NCBI RefSeq assembly: GCF_024679245.1
Contig: NC_090183.1
Span: forward strand, 21,495,207-21,559,206
Reading direction: 5' to 3'
Source: Pseudorasbora parva
Taxonomy: Eukaryota > Chordata > Actinopteri > Cypriniformes > Gobionidae
DNA: 64,000 bases
Part shown: positions 54,356 through 64,000 of the stretch, one piece after another
How positions within the stretch are numbered: position 1 is the stretch's first letter
Layout: the number at the start of each line of letters is the position of its first letter
Notes under the pieces: model-generated
Told to the model about the DNA's origin: nothing
Database searches by the model: none
Seen by the model: only the letters and a program-made list of their open reading frames with translations
Made by a program: the position numbers and the translations under genes

Positions 54356-57300
54356 CTAAGAAAGACTGCCTGCAGTATCTGGAACATCATCCTCGAGGTG
54401 AGGAAGTGGAATTAGCCGTACAGCTGGACGAGTGTAGGATTTATCATTAACCTTGACTTGAGCAGTGCGAATTTTACCATCAGCTCCAGCAAAGGTTTCA
54501 GTCACAGTTCCGACATGCCAGAGGGCGCGTGGGAGTTGTGGATCAACGATGAGAACTACTTGGCCCACAGTAAGTTCCTTGCCATCCTTCCTCCATTTAT
54601 GACGATCCTGTAAGCTTGGGAGATAATGTCGGATGAAAGCCGTCCAGAAATGATCAGCCAACACTTGGCTATGTCTCCATCTGCGTCTACCAAGCAGGTT
54701 GTTCGAGTCATAGAATACTTGAGGAAGGGAGGCATCGTGACGACCCATGAGCAGTAGATTCGGAGTCACTGGGTCAAAGTCGGCAACGTCGGAGGATACA
54801 TAGCCGAGTGGCTTAGCATTCAGAATGCCCTCAACTTCCACTAATAGGGTGTGCAGTACGGGCTCTGGCACTGATTGCTCCCGCAAAATGACGCGTAGGG
54901 CTGTCTTTACAGATTTTACCTCGCGCTCCCAGGTTCCTCCGAAATGAGGAGCACTTGGTGGGTTATGGCGGAATCGGATCCTTTGTTCAGCAAGCAGCTC
55001 TTGAAGCTTTGGTGCCATGGCATCGAAGGTCTCTCTTAGTTCTCGCTCTCCTCCAATGAAGTTGGTTCCATTGTCACAAAGTAGTTCCATAGGCTTGCCT
55101 CGTCGAGCTATGAAGCGACGTAGAGAGAGCAAGAATGCATCAGTGTCAAGATGCTCCAAAAGATCTAGGTGCACACACCGGGTCGTCATACATTTATAGA
55201 GAATTCCCCATCTCTTTTCGTGTCGACGACCAACTTTAACTGTAAAGGGACCAAAGCAATCCACGCCTGTAGAATGGAATGGTGGCTTGTAGAGTCGTAG
55301 CCTGCTGGGTGGAAGGTCAGCCATTTGTGGGATTTGCGGCTTGGCCCGCCAGAACTGACAGTCTTGACAAGTTCGCTGGTATTTTCGAACTGCTTCTCTG
55401 CCTCGGAGTATCCAATACTGCCGGCGCAATTCTGCTAGGACTCGTTCAGAACCAGGGTGTAGGAGCCGCTGATCTGTCTCTTTAATCAACAGCTTTGTAG
55501 TTTGATGACCAGGGTCTAACACGATTGGGTGGATAGCATCCAGGTCGAGGTTACCAGCCCGACGCAATCGTCCGCCCACTCTGATGAGCCCCGTGGCCTC
55601 ATCATACTCTGGTGCTAACGAGGCTAGATGACTATCAGTTGGAATAGATTGCCCTGTCTTCAAAGCATTGACTTCGTGTGGAAATGAATCATGTTGGGCC
55701 TGGGACAGGAGGAGTTTTTCGGCTTCAATATAATCAGCTGCCTCAGGAGAGGCAGCAGCCGCCCCATGCAGGGACCTGACAGTGGCCTGAACAAGTTCAT
55801 GCCATGAGTGGAACTGACCTGCATCTGGAAGTGAGGAATCGGAGACTGCAATTGTACCAATGAAAGCAGCTTTCTTTAATTCACTTGTGTCAGGCTCTAC
55901 CTTAATTATGGGCATGGAGGGCCACTGGTCAGCTGATTCAAGGAGGAAATCTGGTCCCGATCTCCACTGGTGAGGGCCTGCTAGCTCCATTAGTGTCAGA
56001 CCTCTCGTGATGTGGTCAGCTGGGTTGTGTGCAGAATCAACATACCTCCATTCAGCCATTTCTGTGAGGGTTTGTATTTCCGCTACACGCGTTCCTACAA
56101 ACACTTTGTAGCGGCAGGACTCAGATGTCAACCAGTACAGCACGGTGGTGGAGTCAGACCAGAGGGTGACTGTATTGATAGAAATAGTCTGCTCAGTCTG
56201 TATCACCCTGGCAAGTTGGGCTCCGGTTAGAGCTGCACTCAGCTCCAGACGAGGCATGGAGAGGCATTTTCTGGGGGCCACTCTAGATCTGGCCAAGATG
56301 AATGCAACATGGACGTGTCCTTGATCGTCGGTAGTACGTAAATAGGCCACGGAACCATATGCTCGTTCTGATGCATCACAAAATATGTGAAGCTCTCGAG
56401 TGGCAGAAGGATTGTCAGCACAGGCCGGTGTGTAAGGTCGAGGAAATTCCAGCTGAAGTAGATTTGGGATTTCGCCTACCCAGGTTAGCCACTTTTCTCG
56501 TAGATGTGGAGGCTCAATTAGATCGTCCTAGCCCAGATTTTGCTTCCAGAGGTCTTGAACAAGAACCTTAGCCCTCGTAGTGAACGGGATGATAAAACCC
56601 AACGGATCATACTGGCTTGCCAAGGTCTTGTACATGTTTCTCATGGTAGGCTCCAATGTCTCTCTTGAGCGTAGATTGTAACCCAGGGTATCACTGAGGC
56701 AATTCCACCTCAGACCAAGAGTAGGTTCTTGCAGGTCCGTGCTAGCTTTGGTCAGCCATCGTTCGCTGTTAGCGGATTGGGCCTCGGCAGGAAGATGCTC
56801 GATCACGGATGGTACGTTGCATGCCCACTGTCTTATGTCAAAGCCGCCCTCATACAACATCTGACGCAGTCCATCCACCACCTCCTTAGCTTCCCCTGAG
56901 GTTGGAGTGCTGTGAAGGCAGTTATCGACATAGAAGGAATTCTCTACTACGTGGACTAATTCAGCCATACCCTCTTTGTGTCCCTGGACATGGTGTTGGA
57001 GGGCATAGATGGCGCAACATGGACTGCATGTAGTTCCAAATGGGAGCACTTGCCACTCGTATATATCAGGCTCCTTGTCTCTGCACATGTCCCTCCAAAG
57101 GAATCGCAGCACTGGCTTGTCCTTGGGCAGCAAGCGTACCTGGTGGAACATGCCTTTAATGTCCCCACTCACGGCAACTGTGTGTTGACGGAACCTCAGA
57201 AGTACACCCAATAAAGATGGACCCAGCAATGGTCCAGGCAGCAGTTGACTGTTCAAAGACTGTCCATGATGTTGAAAGGAACAGTTAAAGACGATTCTGT

Positions 57301-60300
57301 CTTTGCCATTGTGATGCACCATATGGTGCGGAATGAACCAGGACTCTGCAGTTTTGTGTGCTTCTTCTGAGGTTATTTTGGCTACGTATCCAGCGGACTC
57401 CAATTTACGGATTTCATTGATGTAGGCGTTGGCTCGTTCAGGATGCCGGGCCAGTCTGCGCTCAGTACTTCGGAGACTGGGAAGAACAGTATTTTTTTCA
57501 GCATGGAGTAAGCTCATTGGAGTTCGTCTCAGCAACGGCGTAGCGTAGCGTTGAACACCATCCACATTTACTCTGATGGTGGCACTTTGCAGCAGGGTGT
57601 AAGCTTCTTTGTCTTGCTTGGACCTGGTGACCATTTTCTCATTGTACGGGAGAGTGTCAACTTGCCAGAGTCGTTCAACATGCTGAATAAGGTTATCACA
57701 AGGTGGAGCTGTGGTAATATGAAGGCACTGTTGATAACATTGTGAGGGCTGTTTTGGACTCATTGGACCTTGAAGCGACCACCCAAGCCGTGTCTGTATG
57801 GCTATAGGTCCTCCTACTGGGCCTTGGCATATAGGCTGAATTGGTGTTAAGAGGTGCGGCATGTCAGAGCCGATGAGGAGCAACGGCTTCACTCTGTCCA
57901 CTGGAGGGAGTGGCAGATCTCTCAGATGACGATAAGCCCTTTGAAGTGCAGCCACTGGATAGTTGTGCTCTGCCAGACTCAAATTGGCTGCAGTGAATGC
58001 ATTGTGTATAGCAAACCTTTTCGTGGGCTTGGATACTGATGACACCTCGAAGGAAACTGATGACCCTTCTAGTTCTGCGTGACACTGTTGGATAGTCTGT
58101 AAGGGAAGTAACTCAGGAGTACAGGTTAAGTGGAGCTGCTGTACAACTGGAGAGAGCACTATTGTTCTCTCTGACCCATCGTCAAGAACTGCATGGGCTT
58201 CCATGGTCCTGTGACCATTATGAAGAAGGACTTTAACCACCTTCAACATGACCCGTGGTGAGCGGTTCGGTCTGTCCAAGTAAACCCGGGTAGGTGGAAG
58301 GCTTACCATGAGAACAGCCCTGGTGGTGTCGTTGATGGAGTCATGAAGAATAGTGAGATGAAGTTCTTTACAGACCTTACATGGCCGCTTGAGGTTGCAA
58401 GTATCTACAGAATGGGCCCGACCACATCTCCAGCAGCGTTTATCCTTGTTTATCCAACTGACAATCTGGGCAGTGGTTAACTTTTTGAACTCATCACAAT
58501 AGTTGAGGTAATGATCCCGGCTATCACAATGGGGACAGTATGGCTTTGGCTTGAAGTTAAATCTGGGGGCTGCAGGTTCAGAGGTCTTTGCAACTTTCTC
58601 ATGTGTCAGGAGAACTGGTGTTGAACGCTCCTTCAGATAAGGAGCTCCTCTAACCTTCCCATATGACTTGGGGTTGTCACTCTGAAACATGGCTGCAGCT
58701 CGGCTGGAAATCCTTTTTGCTTGAGATTTTATCTGTAACCAGGTGGCCAAATCAGGAAGGGTGTAGGTTTTGTCAGTACCTGTTTGGAGAATACCATGAC
58801 TTAAACAGTATTCAACAAAACTATCACGGTAGGCGGGTGGCAGTTTGCTCAAGAGACGATCCACATGAGAGCCACACATGAGTTCGTAACCATTTTGGCC
58901 TTCAAGAGTTTTCAGCATTCCCACTAAGGCCTGAACTGATAACGCAAAGGAGTCAAAAGCAATCGGATCACCCATTTTAAGTGGTGGAGTGCTCAGGATG
59001 GCGCCCAACTCTGATTGAACAAGCTGTCTTGGCTGACCATACTTGTCCTGTAACGCCTGTAACGCAGCAGTGTAAGGCTGAGGATGGTACATAAAAGCTT
59101 TAGCTAGCTGCTGTGCACTGGGAAGTTTCAAATGGCTTAATAGAACATGATACTTGTACTGCTCACTGATATGGCTGTGATTACTCAACAAATTGTCCAG
59201 TGCCAATTTCAACAATGCAAAGTCACTCTCGTTCCCACTGTCGAACACTGGTAATGTAGGTTGAGGAATGCCATAGGCTGATGCGAACAGTAGCTCTGAC
59301 CCAGGGTATGTTGGGTAGCCAGCTTGGGGGAAAGGCAAAGATGAAAATGGCTGCGAATGACCAGGGATATTAGGTGGCGCAGCTGATGCCTGGTGGCTAG
59401 TAACTGGAAGCTGCGGCAGACGTGCATGAATCATCGCAGGAGTCGCAGTCATCTGTTGTGCCCCATATTGAACTATACGTATCGGCTGTGTTGCTGTAGT
59501 ATGCTGCTGTGGCACAGACTGCATGCTTATACCCATGGGATGTGTAGTGGTGGGTATCACTGTAGAAACTGATGACGGTTGAAGTACCACATTTGATGCA
59601 GATGACACAGTGTGCACTGGAGCAGCCGTAGGGACAGATGAAGATATATTTGGTGCGCGAGATGAGACTGCGTGTGGTAACAGGTGGAGTGTTGGGGATA
59701 ATGGTGACCTCACAGATTCATTAGCTGGTAACTGCCGTGGTCTAGGTGATGGCTGAGACAACCCGGAGTCATGAAGAATAATCCGTTCAGCGGGACAAGG
59801 CTGTATGGATGACGTCACCGCTGGTGACTGAGAAGAGGGCCGCTGAGGCGGAATAAATTGTATGAGCTGTGGTGACAGCAAAGCTCTGTTTGGGGAACTG
59901 GTGTCTGGAGGTACAGGAGTATCTGCACCAGAGTCTATATTAAGCATAGAGGATACAAGCTTTGCTACCTCCAGTTCAGTCTCTGCCTGTTGAAGCTTAC
60001 GCTGCCTCTCAAGCTGTTTAGACAAGGTCTCCTTTGCTGTGATAGCCTCATCCTGCATGCGCTGGGCTTCTTTAGCTTGTACCTGCAGCTTTTGATATTC
60101 AATGTCGGCCAGTGAGTCCTCTTCTAATTGCTGCCTGAGACTGTCAAGCTGCCTTTGTTTAATCTTTTCCTCCAAGATAGCAGTCTGGACGCTTGAGAGT
60201 TCTGGTGGGAGATAAACGCCGGTGGATGTAATGGATCGCCTACTGGTTCTGGAACGATAGCTTTCTCCACTGTGAGACGTTTTCCTCGAGCTGCTTTTGG

Positions 60301-60445
60301 GCTGACTTGGGCAAAAGGAAGCATTGGGAGGAGGGTCCTGTGGCGGTTGATAGCCAACTTCGTAGTCATCCAGATGTGGAGGCAGATTCGTCCTGCGGCG
60401 TGGTCTGCTGTTTGTCTCAGATGCGTCACTTTGTGCTTTGTCCAT
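54356..60445 (-). pseudogene. BEL/Pao gag-pol polyprotein, one stop
   Basis: The frame runs from ATG at 60445 to 54356, about 2030 codons, interrupted once by TAG at 56528-56530. In order: coiled-coil segment (about residues 80-170), proline/serine-rich stretch, gag-like domain (about 400-550), zinc-knuckle cysteines (CPHCDSRDHYLNYC, then CWRCGRAHSVDTC and CKVCKELH, about 635-700), aspartic protease (AVLDDGSERTIV, about 750), and RT (VSGDIKGMFHQVRLL, LPFGTTCSP, YVDN at 56921-56932). The part after the stop holds RNase H (IFCDASERAYG, RLELSAALTGAQLA), the integrase zinc motif (HPGSERV...CQDC) and D,D,E residues (GVDCFGPFTV, LLCDNGTNF, GGTWEREVK). RT active sites usually read YxDD, so YVDN is unusual and may be a second lesion. 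No envelope is present. Confidence 0.94.
56528..56530 (-). other. Single in-frame stop in BEL pol
   Basis: The TAG follows LWKQNLG near the RT/RNase H junction. The frame before (60484-56531) and after (56527-54356) is the same, the distance between the two open segments being a multiple of three. It is a simple nonsense change, not a frameshift. Confidence 0.93.
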
Positions 60446-60464
60446 ATTGGTGTGAATTGCACTC

Positions 60465-60483
60465 AATCCGGCTCGAAGGACCA
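60465..60483 (-). other. BEL primer binding site, tRNA-Tyr
   Basis: The 19 bases AATCCGGCTCGAAGGACCA on the plus strand equal the 3' end of eukaryotic tRNA-Tyr including CCA, so the sense strand is complementary to it. It lies four bases inside the 5' LTR. A tRNA-Tyr primer fits minus-strand DNA synthesis. The tRNA match is from memory. Confidence 0.85.
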
Positions 60484-60487
60484 ACTC

Positions 60488-61170
60488 TGTAGCGAAGTCT
60501 TACTACAATCTTTGTTACACTGGTTGAGGCGGCCGAATATGGACAGGATTCCGGTCAGAGAATCAGTAATTGGAGAAGAGATTCTTAGTGAAGATGGATT
60601 TATTGAACATCTGTATTCCTGTTGTCATCTGCACCAAAGTTAACTGTGATAACAACAGCTGTAGTAATGGTCTAATGGAACAATAAAGAAATATAATTAC
60701 AAATAATATTCAGTGAAGATATGTTATGACATGCACTAGTAATAATACTAACAACATATGTTAATAAACACAGCTATCATGTCTGTATCCTCAACATCAA
60801 TATCAATATACTCAATGTAAGGTGCAATAATACAGTAATACAATAAACAAACATAATTTAAAGACCCTTGGGCACAGTATGGTAATACTGGTGGCTAATG
60901 CTAATTAGCGAATGTACTCGCGGCAAATTACGGCCGCGATAAAACGCTCCAAACTCGCCAATGTAAACAACGGGCATCAGTACGACATACACCACATATA
61001 TACCATCTGAATATATACATATGTGTACTTACATCGCTTCATAAACGCATTACAGTGAGCAATAATGATAAGGTGCATAACAACAGTTGCAGTCCTGTCT
61101 TCCTGTGTGCAACACTGAAATGGGAACCTATGGAACCAACTTTGGTTCCTATATGACAGGCTTTCTGACA
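60488..61170 (-). repeat. BEL 5' LTR
   Basis: Promoter-bearing LTR in sense orientation, ending (plus-strand 60488) next to the primer site. Near-identical to 53651-54333. Confidence 0.95.
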
Positions 61171-62303
61171 TTACGTATGGGAACACAATGTAAAGCGCCG
61201 TGTGTGCTGACTGACCCAGTATACCCAAAGCACATGTTATAAACCCCCGAGACACCGACAGAGGCGGCTTATAAGGGGAATGAAGAACCGGAAGAGTCGG
61301 TTCGTTTGAACAGCTGATCGGACATAGTCGGATCTTATGATGAATGAATAGTGCTTAAGGACTAATGTGTACAGGCCAAAACGTAAGGCAATCTGTTTGC
61401 CAGGGTCAAGATAGAGCCTAGATGGAGAGAAGCCCTGCTTGTAGAGCTGGAACCTCCAACTTGTAGAATCTGATAAAAGTGGACGGAGAGGCCCAGCCTG
61501 CCGCCGCACAGATATCTTCCAAAGAAATGTCACACGACCAAGCCCAAGATGAGGCCATGCCTCTAGAGGAGTGGGCTTAAATGCCTGTAGGACAGGTTAG
61601 GTCCTAGACCTATATGCTAGTGGGACTGCATCCACTATCCAGTGTGAGAGACTGTTTCATGACAGCACAAACTTTAGTGCGGCCACCGAAGCAATGAAGA
61701 GCTGATCCGACTGCCTGAAGGGGGCGGAGCGCTCTAGATACAATCTCAATGCTCTGACTGGGCAGAATAGGTTTGCGTCTTATTCTCTCTGAGACGCGGG
61801 TTAAGCAGTGAAAAGACCTGCATACTGAAGGGGTTGATAGCACTTTCAGCATAAAACCATGCCTCGGTTTGAGCACAACCTTGAAGTTGCTGGACCCAAA
61901 CTCAAGACAGGAAGGGCTCACGGAGAGTGCAGGTAAGCCACCCACTCGGTTAACCGAGGCCACAGCCAGCAGAAAAACGGTTTTGAGTGATATGTGCTTC
62001 AAGCTCGTGTTCTGAAGTGGTTAGGAGGGGGAACCCTTCACGGCCTCCAAAACCATGGCTAGGTCCCAAATAGGGACCGAGGTAGGGGCAAGGCGGGCTG
62101 AATCTCCTGGCCCCTTTAAGAAAACACACAATAAGATCACTTTTCCCTAGTGAATGTGCCGCGATAGGAGCGTGGCTAGCTGCTATGGCGGAGACACACA
62201 CCCCGAGTATGGAGGGGGGACGACCCGCATCCATTAGCTCTTGGAGAAAGCGAGCAGTTCCGCCAGTTCGCATGAGTGTGCGTCGATGTTTCGCGTAGCA
62301 CAT
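61171..62303 (-). pseudogene. Decayed DIRS recombinase, copy 2
   Basis: Matches 44870-46080. Recognisable pieces include SINWRF-like sequence at 61440-61480, SLKTVFLLAVASVNRVGGLP (the catalytic R region, 61950-62000) and FLQELMDAGRPPS near 62240. Frames change several times. Confidence 0.85.
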
Positions 62304-62375
62304 TGGTTAGAAAACCACTGACCACTTCAAAGCAGAGCTGCCAGATAGCAGGGGCTCTAGCTTCCGAAATAGTGT

Positions 62376-63796
62376 TCATAACTTGTCAGAGAGGTTCCCG
62401 GATACCGTTGATGGGCCATACGTGGAGGGCCCACAGCTCGGGATTGGGATGCCAGACCTTCCCTTTTCATTGGCAGAATAGGCCATGGGGCTGTGTCTGA
62501 CAGCTGAAACAGTTTGGAGAACCATGCGCGGTTCTTCCAAAGTGGGGCTATTAAAAAGCACAGGCTTGCAGCTGGATCGCGATCGGAGGGAACATATAGA
62601 GGGAGTCTGGGCCAACATGGGCCAGGGCATCCCTGCGTTTGCAGAAAAAATATTGGGCAGCGTGTGCTGTGCGAGCTGACTCGTTTGCGGGTAAAGGGAC
62701 CATCCCCCTGGGGACATGGGTCCTCTGGATAACATGTCCGGACCCTGATTCAGAATACCTGGCACGTAAGCCGCCCTTAGGGAGCTCAGATTGTGCTCTG
62801 CCCATAAAAGGAGATGCTTAGCCATGCAGTGAAGAGAGTCTGATCTCGGCTGCCCTAGCGATTTTATGTACATTATCAAGACGTGGTGGTTCTTATGCCG
62901 TAAGACGCTCGTTGAGTCTTGAGTCTATGACAATGACTGTACTGATAAGCCTGCCCCTCGAAGGCGAATCTCAAGAATGGCCTGTAGTGGGGGTGGGGGG
63001 TTATCGTAACGTGAAGTATGCGTTTTTCAGATCTATTGAGAAAACCCAATCCCCGGGGCGAATGTGCGCGAGGATTTGTTTCACCGTCAGCACCTTGAAA
63101 CGAGCGTGTCATAAGTGCTTTGTTCAGATGCCTGGAAAATGGGCCTGAGACCGCCACCCATTTTCGGCAAGAGGAATTAGCGACAGTAAAAACCTGACTC
63201 GCTAGCGTCGGGTGTACTGTTTCCGCCGCTCTCTCCTTTAACAGTCTCAATGCCTCAGCGAGAAGCACGTGACTGACACTGCTTCTTACAGAGGGCTCGA
63301 CCACGGCTTGAATCGCGGGGTCTGCGAGCAAAACTGTAGCGAGAACCTCGTTTTATATGTTCAACACCCAATATTATATACCAGGAATGGCCTGCCAGGC
63401 CTGGGCTCGTAAAGCCAGGGGTTGAATTAGATTCGGGGGCTGGCCGCTTAGTAATAGGGGCCTGTTAGCCGGGTTGCTTGTGCTGTAACACTGTGGGGAT
63501 AGTGTTAGTTTTGGCGGTGCAGGCTTTGCAGTGGGCGCGCGCCTCACATTTATATTGTGTGTGCGAGAGTGAACTTTGTGAAAAGTGCTTGGGTGCAGGA
63601 GTGCAGACTGTAAAGTGGGCACATTTCCTACATAGAAAGCTCTTTTGTGTGTAGTGTAAACAATGTGCAGTGGCGCACAACCTACGTAGAATACCCACGG
63701 TGCAAACCAGTGAGCAAATCCACAGGGGTAAACGCACACAGCATTAGTGTGCAGACGAGCGTGTTTAACACAGGCTAGTTGACTGCAATATTTCAT
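62376..63796 (-). pseudogene. Decayed DIRS RT/RNase H, copy 2
   Basis: RNase H pieces (HCMAKHLLLWAEHNLSSLRA, VPGILNQGPDMLSR) are at 62600-62850. RT pieces (FLRFAFEGQAYQY, about 62945-62990; HLNKALMTRSF, about 63105-63130) follow. The catalytic YLDD block is deleted between them. The N-terminal part extends to about 63796. Confidence 0.85.
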
Positions 63797-64000
63797 CTCC
63801 AGTCACTTAACTTAAGGGAACTGGGAGAATGTAAGGAAGTGCGGGTGGTATGTGAGCCATTCCACAATGCCGTTATGCTCTAGTCTAGACTGAAAGCACG
63901 CATGCAGACAAGCGTGTTTGACCACAGGCTAGTTGACTGAATTTTGATCTTTCTCCAAAAACGCTTATTGTTAATGATATGATTATAGATCATAAACTAG
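63797..64000 (-). other. DIRS copy 2, window edge
   Basis: Low-quality match to the region upstream of RT in copy 1. A second stretch GCAGACAAGCGTGTTTGACC at 63904 repeats the motif at 63752. The element continues past the window. Confidence 0.5.

Larger units (their letters stand above)
53651..61170 (-). mobile_element. BEL/Pao LTR retrotransposon, young
   Basis: A 7520-bp element with 683-bp direct LTRs (53651-54333 and 60488-61170), TG...CA ends and a 5-bp target duplication TTACG (53646-53650 and 61171-61175). It is read on the minus strand. The gene order gag, protease, RT, RNase H, integrase in one frame is typical of BEL/Pao. There is no envelope gene. The LTRs differ at only one base by eye, so insertion is recent. 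One stop codon interrupts the polyprotein frame. Confidence 0.96.
53198..64000 (-). mobile_element. DIRS copy 2, split by BEL, runs off window
   Basis: Bases 53198-53650 are the left terminal repeat plus most of the internal complementary region. After the BEL insertion the element resumes at about 61171 (TTACGTATGGGAACACAATG) and follows copy 1 through recombinase and RT to the window end. The coding part has many frameshifts and at least two deletions in the RT region (near 62880-62940), so it is inactive. Confidence 0.88.

Overview
The window is vertebrate nuclear DNA, most likely from a cyprinid-type teleost. The evidence is introns with GT-AG borders, tRNA- and 5S-derived SINEs, many Tc1/mariner copies, TTAA-flanked palindromic repeats of the common cyprinid type, DIRS and BEL/Pao retroelements, and long dinucleotide tracts. 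There is no bacterial, plasmid or CRISPR content. I compared with families from memory only, so the species assignment is an inference.

The single host gene I recognise is the 3' part of rptor (raptor, the mTORC1 scaffold) on the plus strand. Ten constitutive coding exons (8022 to 40578) join in frame to give 361 residues plus stop, matching the C-terminal linker and WD40 propeller of the 1335-residue human protein. A further 48-nt, phase-1 symmetric exon at 21618-21665 would add 16 residues to the propeller. The 3' UTR probably runs to a poly(A) signal near 43395.

Bases 1-8021 and the rptor introns hold no other recognisable host gene, but are full of transposon remains: a deleted DIRS relic (1-1229), a tRNA-SINE, an L2 LINE fragment split by a Tc1 element, a TTAA element split by another Tc1, a 5S-derived SINE3 split by a third Tc1, a triple nest at 26151-27887, and a 6-kb compound inverted-repeat structure (28735-34770) that contains a short RecQ-like helicase fragment.

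From about 43700 to the end the sequence is intergenic nested mobile DNA. A foldback element contains a structurally complete DIRS retrotransposon (44418-49757) with inverted terminal repeats and an internal complementary region. To its right a Tc1 element (from 51621) is interrupted by a second DIRS copy (from 53198). That DIRS copy is itself interrupted by a very young BEL/Pao LTR retrotransposon (53651-61170) with a TTACG target duplication, 683-bp LTRs differing at one base by eye, a tRNA-Tyr primer site and one in-frame stop in an otherwise open polyprotein. The decayed remainder of the second DIRS copy runs off the window end.

No wholly new gene system is claimed. The observations most worth testing are the raptor cassette exon, the BEL insertion into a DIRS internal complementary region, and the compound palindrome.
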